From: an uncultured Actinomycetes bacterium
GTDB lineage: Bacteria > Actinomycetota > Actinomycetes > S36-B12 > UBA5976
Direction of reading: 5' to 3'
Length of the DNA stretch: 6,955 nucleotides
Assembly (NCBI GenBank): GCA_903925705.1
Contig: CAIYGJ010000093.1
Coordinates: forward strand, 1 to 6,955
The notes under the pieces: model-generated
Database searches by the model: none
What the model was told of the DNA's origin: nothing
The model's input: the letters and a program-made list of their open reading frames with translations, nothing else
Made by a program: the position numbers and the translations under genes
Shown here: positions 1 through 6,558 of the stretch, piece after piece
Numbering within the stretch: position 1 is the stretch's first letter
Layout of the letters: every line of letters begins with the position of its first letter

Positions 1-87
1 CAGGTGGACGTTATCCACCACTCTTGCCCTATGGAGTCCGGACTTTCCTCGAACATTGCTGCCCGCGATCATCCGACCGACTCGTCT
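1..87 (-). ncRNA. rnpB: RNase P RNA, 5' portion (partial, runs off left edge)
   Basis: This is the catalytic RNA of ribonuclease P, which trims 5' leaders from tRNA precursors. Read on the minus strand, positions 50-25 give GAGGAAAGTCCGGACTCCAT followed by AGGGCA, the near-invariant block at the start of the bacterial RNase P core. Directly after it, GTGGATAACGTCCAC (about 18-4) forms the short hairpin expected there. Before the block, positions 64-60 and 54-50 can pair as a small stem (CGGGC with GTTCG, two G-U pairs) around a six-base loop, at the place of the variable P3 arm. The 3' two-thirds or more of the RNA lies left of the window. The 5' end near 86-87 is an estimate from the candidate promoter and the start of the likely P1 strand. 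The gene diverges from the amidohydrolase starting at 124. The identification is firm; the exact end is not. Confidence 0.93.
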
Positions 88-88
88 A

Positions 89-102
89 CCGTAAGACTAC
101 GG
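89..102. repeat. Short perfect inverted repeat (5-bp arms) at the rnpB start
   Basis: CCGTA-AGAC-TACGG is a perfect 5-bp dyad with a 4-base spacer, lying across the candidate -10 box of rnpB and upstream of the divergent amidohydrolase. It could be an operator, or a small hairpin in the amidohydrolase leader if that transcript begins inside rnpB. A dyad this short can also arise by chance. Confidence 0.3.
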
Positions 103-121
103 GGATATCACTAAGGTTGAA
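94..121 (-). promoter_or_regulatory. Candidate promoter of rnpB
   Basis: On the minus strand a -10-like TAGTCT (99-94) is preceded, after 16 bases, by TTCAAC (121-116), or after 18 bases by TTTTCA (123-118). Transcription would then begin near 86-87, just before the RNase P RNA body. Each box matches the sigma-70-type consensus at only three or four of six positions, so the call rests mostly on position. If correct, the -35 region touches the ribosome-binding site of the divergent amidohydrolase gene. Confidence 0.3.
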
Positions 122-123
122 AA

Positions 124-1740
124 GTGCTGGATTTATTGCTTCAAGGTGGAGTGCTTCACCAATCAAACGAGTCCGCGCCCATACCTGCCGCCATTGGTTT
201 ATCCGGAGGCAAAATCACCTTTGTTGGTAATCCTGATGATGCACCATCTGCTCGCGAAGTTATCGAACTTTCTGGACAATTAATAACTCCAGGTTTTATC
301 GACAGCCACAATCACTTACTACTTGGGTTCGATCCCGAGGCTGTGAACTTACAAGACCTTGTTGATTTAGAAAGCGTGCGATCGCGCATGAAAGAATTTG
401 CCGATTCACGGCCAGACTTGGAATGGATTTGTGGCGAGAACGCGAATTATTCAGTTGTAGAAGGACGTCGGCCAAACTCAAACGACTTAGCTGGAATTAC
501 CAACCGACCCATTTTTATTACAACTTACGATCAACATTCAGTTTGGCTAAATGATGTTGCGATCCGCGCACTTGGTATTGAACCAGGCGTAGAACTTAGT
601 TGGGGCCGCCCAGAGTTTGATGAAGTTACAAACAAACCAACTGGCTGGGTTACTGATTTTTACACCAGCGCGATGACGACACTTGGGTTGAAAGCACTAC
701 AGCGTGACATCCCGATGTATTCACCTGATCGCAGATATCGCAAGTTACTAGCCAGCATGGAAATGGCAACGCGCTTTGGCATTACAACCGTTGTTGAACC
801 ACAGGTTCCAATGGCTGAGCTGGATTTTTTTAATCGAGCACTCAACGAAGGAAAATTAACTTCTCGCGTAATCGCTGCGCTATTTCATCCGATAGATGAA
901 GGCGCTGATTTTCGTATGGAGTTGAAATCAACAATTGATAACCACGTGCCTTCAAAAAACCTATCTCTTGGACCAATCAAGCTTTACGCTGATGATGTTA
1001 TTGAGCCGCACACAGCCTGGCTACTAGATGACTATGCGAATAAGCCAGGGCATCGTGGTAACCCAAGCACATCAGTTGCAGAGTTTCATCACATAGTTGC
1101 CGAACTTGATCGCATGGGATTACAAACTCATACCCATGCAACTGGTGACGGTGGAATACGTCTGGTACTTGATGCCATTGAGAACGCGACAAAGTTGAAT
1201 TCCAGTTCGGATCGCAGGCATGGAATCGTGCATGTGGAATGTATTCATCCAGATGATCTTTCGCGTCTGGCGCAACTTGGTATAACTGCAGCAATGCAAC
1301 CGAGGCACTGCTCCCCTGACTTAATCGAAGGTTCTTGGATGAACAACATCGGCGAAGATCGTTGGGATCGAGCGTGGCGGATCAAGTCGCTACAAGAATT
1401 TGGCACGCACGTTGCACTTTCCAGCGACTGGCAAGTTGGCGAAATGGACCCACTGGTTGGAATCTATAGCGCCATGTCTCGGGCATCACTTGATGGCAAG
1501 AGGTCTTGGACGCAAGACGAACGCTTTTCTCTTGGCTCTGCAATTGATGGCTACACCAAAGAAGGTGCCTGGGCTTGGCATCGCGAATCCGACTTCGGCG
1601 CTTTGGGAATTGGTATGGCGGCAGATATTGTGGTTTGGTCAAGCAATCTCCACGAATTCAATTCAGACCCGGCTGGATTGCTAGGTCAAAGTACCTTGCT
1701 CACCATTGTTGATGGACAAATCGTCTACGACGCGCGCTAA
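124..1740 (+). CDS. Amidohydrolase, YtcJ-like (Amidohydro_3) family
   Basis: This is a predicted cytoplasmic metal-dependent hydrolase of the amidohydrolase superfamily, acting on an unknown C-N bond. The 538-residue length is usual for YtcJ-like enzymes. An N-terminal beta-sandwich piece (about 1-55) leads into the metal site ITPGFIDSHNHL, with H62 and H64. A TIM barrel follows, with a candidate bridging lysine K286 (GPIKLYADD), H336 and H338 in THTHATGD, H370 in VHVEC, the segment MQPRH (391-395) and the catalytic-type aspartate D435 in LSSDW. The C-terminal LGIGMAADIVVW (494-505) is the usual return to the sandwich domain. There is no signal peptide. The GTG start is chosen because AAGG (113-116) sits 7 bases upstream and the protein begins in register with relatives. 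Its stop overlaps that of the convergent flavoenzyme gene. Substrate is not predictable; related proteins are often annotated vaguely as imidazolonepropionase-like or exoenzyme-regulatory proteins. Confidence 0.9.
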   Translation: MLDLLLQGGVLHQSNESAPIPAAIGLSGGKITFVGNPDDAPSAREVIELSGQLITPGFIDSHNHLLLGFDPEAVNLQDLVDLESVRSRMKEFADSRPDLEWICGENANYSVVEGRRPNSNDLAGITNRPIFITTYDQHSVWLNDVAIRALGIEPGVELSWGRPEFDEVTNKPTGWVTDFYTSAMTTLGLKALQRDIPMYSPDRRYRKLLASMEMATRFGITTVVEPQVPMAELDFFNRALNEGKLTSRVIAALFHPIDEGADFRMELKSTIDNHVPSKNLSLGPIKLYADDVIEPHTAWLLDDYANKPGHRGNPSTSVAEFHHIVAELDRMGLQTHTHATGDGGIRLVLDAIENATKLNSSSDRRHGIVHVECIHPDDLSRLAQLGITAAMQPRHCSPDLIEGSWMNNIGEDRWDRAWRIKSLQEFGTHVALSSDWQVGEMDPLVGIYSAMSRASLDGKRSWTQDERFSLGSAIDGYTKEGAWAWHRESDFGALGIGMAADIVVWSSNLHEFNSDPAGLLGQSTLLTIVDGQIVYDAR

Positions 1741-4208
1741 GCCTTCAACTTTGAATTCTTCGGATCGTAAAACGGTTCATCACTGATAGTTGCTGGAACT
1801 AATTCCCCTGCGCAATCAACAACAAAGTTAGAGCCAGCCGGAATATCAGCTGGAATATTTCCCAGACCACAAGCACCACCGATTGTGTGTCCATAGGAAC
1901 CGGAAGTTACGTGCCCAATGATTTTTCCATCAAGCAAAATTGATTCGTCGTGAACAAATAGTGGCTCAGGGTTATCTAGCTTGATGTAAACCTGGCGGCG
2001 ATCTGGGTTTTGCTTTCCTTCGATCGCGCTTCGACCAACGAAGTCGCCCTTCTTTAGGCTGACCGCAAAACCAAGTGAGGCATGATACGGATTATCAATC
2101 GGTCCGATGTCATGACCCAAGTGACGGTATCCCTTTTCCACGCGCAAGCTATCAAGTGCGTGATAACCAGCTCGGCGAAGGCCTAGACCTTCACCCGCTG
2201 CAATTACTGAGTCGTATACCGAAACCGCGATATCCGAAGTTGGGTAAAGCTCATAACCCAGTTCGCCAACGAAACTTACTCGCAGACAAAGGGCTGAACC
2301 ATTTCCAACTTCAATTTCTCTAGCAGTTCCCCAAGGTTGGTTCTCGGTGGACAAATCTGCCGGACTAATGCGCGACAACAACTCTCGTGAGTTCGGACCC
2401 ATGATTCCGATGGTGGCTAATCCTGCGCTGGCATCAAATACTGCTGCGCCATTACCACGCGCGGCACGACGGAACATCGCAAACGTCTTCGTTTGCGATG
2501 CGGTTGGCGTTACAACCAAGAATCGATCTTCAGCCAGTCGGGTAATCGTGCCGTCTAATTCGATGCCGCCGCCCTTGTTGAGCATCAAGGTATAGACGAC
2601 TCGGCCGATCTTTACATCAAGATTTGCCGTTGTTACAGATTGCACAACCTTCAAAGCATCAGGGCCAGCAACTTCTACTTTGGTAAAGGTTGAAAGATCA
2701 AAGACTGCCACTGCTTCTCTGGCTGCCTTGTGTTCGGCTGCGGAATGTTCGAACCAGTTTTGGCGTTGGTAACTGTATTCGTATTCGCGCTTGGTGCCAG
2801 ACGGAGCGAACCAATTCGCTCGCTCGTAACCGACTAACTCGCCAAAGACTGCACCGGCAGCATCCAGGCGTTCGTGCAATGGTGAGCGGCGGATGTTGCG
2901 TGCCGTGTATGGCTGCAAGAACGGCCAATGCATGGCGTAAAGCCGACCCAAGCCTTCTTTAGTTCGTTCGAATAGATACGGCCGATTCGATTGATACTTC
3001 GAGAAGCGCTGCACATCAACTGCAGACACGTCATAAGTCGGCGTACCTTCCACGATCCATTCCGCCAAGGCCCGACCGGCACCTGGTGCATAAATAATGC
3101 CTTGACTATTAAAGCCTGCAGCGATCCATAGTCCATCGACTTCTGCGGTCTCCCCTAGACAAAAACTTGCATCCGGCGTGAATGACTCTGGGGCATTTAG
3201 GAAACGTGAATAGTTAGCATTTTTCAAGGCCGGAATTCGATCTTCGGCAAATCCCTTAATCGCAGCGAAATGCTCCCAGTCCGGATCAAATTCACCGAAT
3301 GCAAAGTCTTTAGCCAGAGTGCGCGGATCAACTGGAATGCCATCTGGTTCAAAGGCGCCAACGACCAACGAGCCATTGTGACCGCGAACGTATAGATAGC
3401 CATCTAGGTCACGAAGTACTGGCAATGGCACATCAGCGCCGTCAATTGGATCCGTGGTTACATGCACATGTGCGGCTGGATGCAGCGGAACCATCGCGCC
3501 ACAAATTTCAGCAAGTTCGCGCGTCCATAATCCAGCAGCCAGAACTAAGTTTTCACATTCAACAACACCATGATCAGTTTCAACTGCAGTGATTCGACCA
3601 TTGGTTTTTTGCACTCCAGTTACGGTGACGCCTTCACGAATTGTTACACCACGAGTGTGGGCACCTTTGGCAAATGCCAAGGCAGCCCGACCTGGATTAA
3701 CGTGACCATCTTCGGCGTGATGCATTCCACCTAATAGTCCATCGGCAGTGGCAAGTGGATGTAGTTCAGCAACTCGCTGTGGTGAAACTAATTCAGTTGC
3801 AATGCCATTGTGTCTGGCCACCATATCGCTGTAACGCAATTCATCGAGCCGTCCCGGGGTTCGAGCCAACGAGAGTGAGCCGTTTTGCTGGAGCGAAACG
3901 TTGATACCAGTTTCTTTTTCAATCGCGCGATAGGCATCGATGCCATAGTAAGAAAGTTTTGTCATGGCGTGAGTGGCGCGAGAGCGAACAACTAAGCCAG
4001 CTGCGTGCCAGCTAGTACCGGCAGCAACTGATGCTCGCTCAATTAACAAAACATCTTTATGACCAAGTTCAGCTAAGTGGTAGGCGATGCTAGAACCAAC
4101 AACTCCAGCACCAACAACAACCGTTTGGGCGCGAGCTGGAAGTGCGCGAGTTTGGGCTTGGTCGTCAAAGGAAGTTGCAGTCAGGTCTTTTTCTAGCAAA
4201 TGGTCCAC
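1737..4208 (-). CDS. FAD-dependent dimethylglycine/sarcosine dehydrogenase-like enzyme with GcvT-type folate domain
   Basis: This 823-residue protein is a two-part flavoenzyme. By family it oxidatively demethylates N-methylated glycines (dimethylglycine, sarcosine or similar) and passes the formaldehyde-level carbon to tetrahydrofolate, giving 5,10-methylene-THF. Numbered from the GTG start: the FAD-binding DAO domain spans about 28-390, with GAGVVG (33-38), a ribose-binding Glu (E57) and SWHAAG, where H68 matches the histidine that carries covalent FAD in dimethylglycine dehydrogenases. A central FAO_M-type segment follows (about 390-470, with RRSPLHERLDAAGAVFGE and ERANWFA). The GCV_T domain (about 480-715) has YTLMLNKGGGIELDG, with D552 at the folate-contact position, and GELGYELY. 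A C-terminal GcvT barrel (about 725-815) ends the protein. A TTG five codons upstream (4223) is possible, but GAGGAAG six bases before GTG at 4208 decides the start. No electron-transfer flavoprotein gene is visible, so dehydrogenase versus oxidase is open. Confidence 0.9.
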   Translation of the reverse strand: MDHLLEKDLTATSFDDQAQTRALPARAQTVVVGAGVVGSSIAYHLAELGHKDVLLIERASVAAGTSWHAAGLVVRSRATHAMTKLSYYGIDAYRAIEKETGINVSLQQNGSLSLARTPGRLDELRYSDMVARHNGIATELVSPQRVAELHPLATADGLLGGMHHAEDGHVNPGRAALAFAKGAHTRGVTIREGVTVTGVQKTNGRITAVETDHGVVECENLVLAAGLWTRELAEICGAMVPLHPAAHVHVTTDPIDGADVPLPVLRDLDGYLYVRGHNGSLVVGAFEPDGIPVDPRTLAKDFAFGEFDPDWEHFAAIKGFAEDRIPALKNANYSRFLNAPESFTPDASFCLGETAEVDGLWIAAGFNSQGIIYAPGAGRALAEWIVEGTPTYDVSAVDVQRFSKYQSNRPYLFERTKEGLGRLYAMHWPFLQPYTARNIRRSPLHERLDAAGAVFGELVGYERANWFAPSGTKREYEYSYQRQNWFEHSAAEHKAAREAVAVFDLSTFTKVEVAGPDALKVVQSVTTANLDVKIGRVVYTLMLNKGGGIELDGTITRLAEDRFLVVTPTASQTKTFAMFRRAARGNGAAVFDASAGLATIGIMGPNSRELLSRISPADLSTENQPWGTAREIEVGNGSALCLRVSFVGELGYELYPTSDIAVSVYDSVIAAGEGLGLRRAGYHALDSLRVEKGYRHLGHDIGPIDNPYHASLGFAVSLKKGDFVGRSAIEGKQNPDRRQVYIKLDNPEPLFVHDESILLDGKIIGHVTSGSYGHTIGGACGLGNIPADIPAGSNFVVDCAGELVPATISDEPFYDPKNSKLKA

Positions 4209-4214
4209 GATTAA

Positions 4215-4221
4215 CTTCCTC
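4215..4221 (-). promoter_or_regulatory. Ribosome-binding site that fixes the flavoenzyme start
   Basis: GAGGAAG on the minus strand is a strong Shine-Dalgarno match ending 6 bases before the GTG at 4208-4206. The upstream in-frame TTG (4223-4221) overlaps this motif and has no comparable site of its own, so the shorter protein is preferred. Confidence 0.75.
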
Positions 4222-4300
4222 AATTTAAGGTCTTAGCGCAACTTTATTGCAGAGTTTGTTAGGCCGAACTGGAAGCCCCAAAAACGACGAGTCAATGGAG

Positions 4301-4337
4301 AAGGCCCCACAATAAGTATGAGTTACTGCGGGGCCTT
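4301..4337 (-). terminator. Candidate intrinsic terminator downstream of the yaaA operon
   Basis: AAGGCCCC (4301-4308) pairs perfectly with GGGGCCTT (4330-4337). Five further pairs with two mismatches extend the stem inward to a 7-base loop. The hairpin is GC-rich and lies about 170 bases beyond the yaaA stop, in the direction of the minus-strand operon and before the flavoenzyme gene. The U tract after it is poor (CTTCTCC on the minus strand), so it could instead be a processing or stabilising structure, or a terminator that works without a long U run. There is no plus-strand gene here that would need it. The spacer around it (4209-4504) otherwise holds only the startless frame described separately and no clear promoter. 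Confidence 0.6.
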
Positions 4338-4488
4338 ATTCGCTAGAAACTGCCTTTGCCCTGCGGTGACGCTTTTGCAAGTCATCGATGATGTCTGGCA
4401 ATGATCCAACCGGGGCGACATTTCCTAACTGATCTATTCCTACGCCTGTGAAAAGGTCATGGCAAGGGGTTTTAGAAAATTGTTCAAG
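4336..4488 (-). pseudogene. Startless 50-codon open frame, possible gene remnant
   Basis: On the minus strand a frame opens after a TAA at 4491-4489 and ends at TAA 4338-4336, exactly at the foot of the terminator hairpin. The peptide reads like coding sequence: DLFTGVGIDQLGNVAPVG, then SLPDIIDDLQKRHRRAKA, then VSSE. It has a plausible acidic-then-basic amphipathic helix near the end. No ATG, GTG or TTG occurs before the TTG at codon 30, and the yaaA stop is only about 16 bases upstream of the opening stop. It could be the C-terminal stub of a gene whose front was lost, a small gene using an unusual start, or chance. The position of the terminator at its stop favours a once-real gene. I do not recognise the family. 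Confidence 0.25.
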
Positions 4489-4504
4489 TTAACAACTGGA
4501 AGGC

Positions 4505-5290
4505 TTACAAAACCTCAACAATTACATCCAGTCCCCAAGGGATTCCAGTCTTTGTTGGCTTGACTACCTTTACGTCTAATGCCACTTTTGCGGCCAGTTC
4601 GGCGAGCTGTTGCACACTTGCTGTCGACTTAGTCGATTGAGCCAAGGCTCTAACCAAACGGCCTTTAGTTGCCTTGTTTGAATGGCTCACGACTTTCGGA
4701 GCACCCTTTGGCATCTTCTGCATAATTCGCGGGACTACAACCTGATCGGCGATCGCTTTGTCGGTTGGTCCCAGCTTTAGATAGTTTCCAGATCGTAGAT
4801 CAATTACAAACTCATCCTGATCGGAAATTATCGCAGTAATCGAATCGCTCCAGAACTTTGTCAGAGATCCAATCTTTGGAACTACTGTGTCCCCCGATAG
4901 TCGATATGCCGGAATTCGATCCGTGACATTAATCAGTCCGAACAAAGCAGAGACCACAAAGTTCTCGGATTCAAATTTAGATTTTGCTTTGGCACTTAGT
5001 GAATCAATTTCGATTGCATCGTAAAGCACTCCGGTATAGACAGACCAAGCAGGGCCAGTTGGAGCAGTCAGAAGTTTTTGGTCGCGTTCAATTTCAAAAT
5101 CTTGCTTGGCGCTAATCGCAAGCGCAGCTCTCGATTTTGCTGCAGGTCCGTTTGCCATTGCAACAAGGGCTGAAACTAACTCTTGACGCTGTTTGGTTAA
5201 CTCTGGAAACGAAAGTTTCTTAAAATCTAACTTTTGTTTTCCAGTTGCATCAGTTTTGCCCTCTGATGGCGGTAGCAAAATCATGGTCAT
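4505..5290 (-). CDS. yaaA: YaaA family (UPF0246/DUF328) peroxide-stress protein
   Basis: This 261-residue cytoplasmic protein matches the YaaA family in length (E. coli YaaA is about 258 residues). In E. coli, YaaA lowers free intracellular iron during hydrogen peroxide stress and is under OxyR control; members bind DNA through a helix-hairpin-helix-like fold. Family signatures are clear: LLPPSEGK (5-12), YTGVLYDAI (85-93), SALFGLINVTDRIPAYRL (114-131), FW at 146-147, and IDLRSGNYLKL (163-173). The later SHSNKATKGRLVRAL (202-216) stands at the basic conserved segment. It is the last gene of the minus-strand operon, with only 9 bases between the RNase HI stop and this ATG. No Shine-Dalgarno sequence precedes the ATG or the second Met at codon 3, so translation may depend on ribosomes finishing RNase HI. 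No OxyR-type site was identified. Confidence 0.9.
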   Translation of the reverse strand: MTMILLPPSEGKTDATGKQKLDFKKLSFPELTKQRQELVSALVAMANGPAAKSRAALAISAKQDFEIERDQKLLTAPTGPAWSVYTGVLYDAIEIDSLSAKAKSKFESENFVVSALFGLINVTDRIPAYRLSGDTVVPKIGSLTKFWSDSITAIISDQDEFVIDLRSGNYLKLGPTDKAIADQVVVPRIMQKMPKGAPKVVSHSNKATKGRLVRALAQSTKSTASVQQLAELAAKVALDVKVVKPTKTGIPWGLDVIVEVL

Positions 5291-5299
5291 AGATGATCG

Positions 5300-5737
5300 C
5301 TAAGGACGAGAGATGATTCCGGAGCCACCCGCAAGGTGGGTGTCTAGTGCTTCATTGGCTAGAGCATCAGCATGCTTATTGTCTTCGCGCGGAATCCAGG
5401 TGTAGGTCACGTTTCCATAGGGCAGAATTTCTCGAGCTTCGAGCGCAAGTTTTTGCATGTCAGGGCTTTTGATCTTCCAGCGCCCAGACATTTGTTCCAC
5501 GACCAATTTGCTATCCATACGAACTTCCACCAAAGCTTCTGGATCGATCTCCGCAATTGCAGTCAGCCCGGCCACTAGCCCGCTGTATTCCGCAACATTG
5601 TTGGTTGCATGACCTAGAACAGCGGCGCGCTCGGCAACCACTTCCCCAGTGTTGGCATTACGAATCACGGTTCCATACGAAGCATGACCAGGATTTCCTC
5701 TTGAGGCTCCGTCGGCTTCCATCACAAAGTGAGTCAC
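5300..5737 (-). CDS. rnhA: Ribonuclease HI, stand-alone, Rv2228c N-terminal type
   Basis: RNase HI cleaves the RNA strand of RNA-DNA hybrids (R-loops, Okazaki primers) in the cytoplasm using two metal ions. In the 145-residue protein the four acidic active-site residues are visible: D9 in EADGASRGNPG, E50 in NNVAEYSGL, D75 in RMDSKLVVEQMSG and D124 in NKHADALANEALD, with H122 just before it. The compact form, without the basic handle of E. coli RNase HI, is that of the actinobacterial and archaeal group. The start is set at GTG 5737: GGAG (5749-5746) lies 8 bases upstream, and GTGA overlaps the stop of the zinc-ribbon gene. An in-frame ATG at 5776 would add 13 residues not typical of the family. 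In mycobacteria and streptomycetes the homologue carries a C-terminal histidine-phosphatase domain; here the protein ends after the RNase H fold. Confidence 0.92.
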   Translation of the reverse strand: MTHFVMEADGASRGNPGHASYGTVIRNANTGEVVAERAAVLGHATNNVAEYSGLVAGLTAIAEIDPEALVEVRMDSKLVVEQMSGRWKIKSPDMQKLALEAREILPYGNVTYTWIPREDNKHADALANEALDTHLAGGSGIISRP

Positions 5738-6483
5738 AAACCAGACTCCGCAGTGCGAACCAAAATCCTTCGGCATTGATCGCAGCGCGCAATAGCATCG
5801 GCTGGCATATTTCGAATCTGATCAATTTCTTGCGCGTCAATTGTTATGTGACAGCCCTGGCAAGAACCCCGATGGATTAGTGCGGCGCCAACTCCACCTT
5901 GATCTGCCCGAATCTTGTCGTATAGCGCGATCAAATCTGCTGGTAAACCATTTGCGATTTCAGTTCGCTGACTCGTGAGTGAATTCACTTCAAAATCAAT
6001 GTCAGCAAACAAGTCGTCTCGAGTCTGGGCAAGAGTTGAAAGCTTTTCAGTGGTTTCAATCTCACTGGCAAGCAAGTCAGTTACCGCTTGCTGAGCATTT
6101 TCATATGCCTGCATGATTTCAAGTTCAATGTCTTCAAGTTCAGCTTGCCGCTTGGCCAAGGTTCCAATCTCGTGCTGCAAACTTTCCAGTTCTTTAGCCG
6201 CAGAAACTGCGCCGGAATCCAGCCGTTCTTGATCACGGCGGGCTCGAGATACAACTTGTTCAACATCAGATTCAGCCTTCAATTGATTTAGCTTTAGATC
6301 TGACGCTTCAGTCTGAGCCGCAACTAAACGCATCTTGATTGAACCAAGTTCAACTTCTAAATCCTGGGCGGCAGCAATTTCAGGTAATCCTGCCCGCTTA
6401 TGCGCCAGCTGTAGGAGCTTGGTGTCAAAGCCCTGCAAGTCCAGCAATGCTTTTTGCTGGTCGGGGCTTGCAGTAACGGCCAT
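5734..6483 (-). CDS. Coiled-coil C4-type zinc-ribbon protein (Rv2229c-like)
   Basis: This 249-residue protein has a long, highly charged helical region (about 8-175) that should form an antiparallel coiled coil, including the family stretch SGAVSAAKELESLQHEI (90-106). A linker (LPADLIALYDKIRADQ, 180-195) leads to a zinc ribbon with CQGCH (C208, C211) and CDQC (C234, C237). The same architecture occurs in mycobacterial Rv2229c and in H. pylori HP0958 (FlgZ), a flagellar RNA/RpoN-associated factor; the role in non-flagellated actinobacteria is unknown, and nucleic-acid or protein binding is only inferred. The ATG start is supported by GGGAG (6493-6489) five bases upstream. It is the first gene of the operon and overlaps RNase HI by four bases. 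The Nif3/DUF34 gene that often precedes this gene in actinobacteria is absent here; a PIN-domain gene lies there instead. Confidence 0.9.
   Translation of the reverse strand: MAVTASPDQQKALLDLQGFDTKLLQLAHKRAGLPEIAAAQDLEVELGSIKMRLVAAQTEASDLKLNQLKAESDVEQVVSRARRDQERLDSGAVSAAKELESLQHEIGTLAKRQAELEDIELEIMQAYENAQQAVTDLLASEIETTEKLSTLAQTRDDLFADIDFEVNSLTSQRTEIANGLPADLIALYDKIRADQGGVGAALIHRGSCQGCHITIDAQEIDQIRNMPADAIARCDQCRRILVRTAESGL
5746..5749 (-). promoter_or_regulatory. Ribosome-binding site deciding the RNase HI start
   Basis: GGAG on the minus strand stands 8 bases before GTG 5737. It lies inside the end of the zinc-ribbon coding sequence. Together with the GTGA stop-start overlap it supports the internal start rather than the ATG at 5776, before which no such motif is seen. 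Confidence 0.6.
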
Positions 6484-6488
6484 TTTTG

Positions 6489-6493
6489 CTCCC
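6489..6493 (-). promoter_or_regulatory. Ribosome-binding site of the zinc-ribbon gene
   Basis: GGGAG on the minus strand lies 5 bases upstream of the ATG at 6483-6481, a good Shine-Dalgarno match and spacing. Confidence 0.65.
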
Positions 6494-6496
6494 AGA

Positions 6497-6521
6497 TTTG
6501 TTTAGTTATTCAACTAACAAA
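6497..6521. repeat. AT-rich inverted repeat before the zinc-ribbon operon
   Basis: TTTGTTTAGTT (6497-6507) and AACTAACAAA (6512-6521) are complementary over 10 pairs with one bulged T, around the 4-base spacer ATTC. The dyad occupies the 75-base gap between the PIN-domain gene and the zinc-ribbon gene, 4 bases beyond the ribosome-binding site. It is too AT-rich to be a typical intrinsic terminator. An operator or a 5'-leader hairpin near the ribosome-binding site is possible. No clear promoter boxes could be assigned beside it. Confidence 0.45.
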
Positions 6522-6558
6522 GCCAGACTACCTCTAATCAGGAACGAGTCGAGAAAGG

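Noticed and set aside
1..21. The GGTGGA/TCCACC inverted repeat as an independent regulatory hairpin
   Set aside because: It is the expected hairpin that follows the conserved block of RNase P RNA.
24..230. Plus-strand open frame running across the rnpB end and into the amidohydrolase
   Set aside because: It lies antisense to conserved RNase P RNA sequence and out of frame with the clearly homologous amidohydrolase; the peptide resembles no family.
998..1308. Minus-strand open frames antisense to the amidohydrolase
   Set aside because: They oppose the conserved histidine motifs of the amidohydrolase, have no ribosome-binding site context and give low-complexity, family-less peptides.
2075..2962. 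Plus-strand and alternate minus-frame open readings within the flavoenzyme gene
   Set aside because: The region encodes well-matched FAO_M and GCV_T segments in the main frame; the others are shadows of that coding sequence.
2834..3136. A possible frameshift or second gene inside the flavoenzyme
   Set aside because: The main frame is intact and carries every expected domain without a break, so no split or frameshift is needed.
4209..4300. A sigma-70-type promoter for the flavoenzyme (TTGACT near 4298 with an AT-rich box downstream)
   Set aside because: No -10 box lies at suitable spacing from the TTGACT, and the alternative pairs (TTTTGG with TAACAA) are too weak to call.
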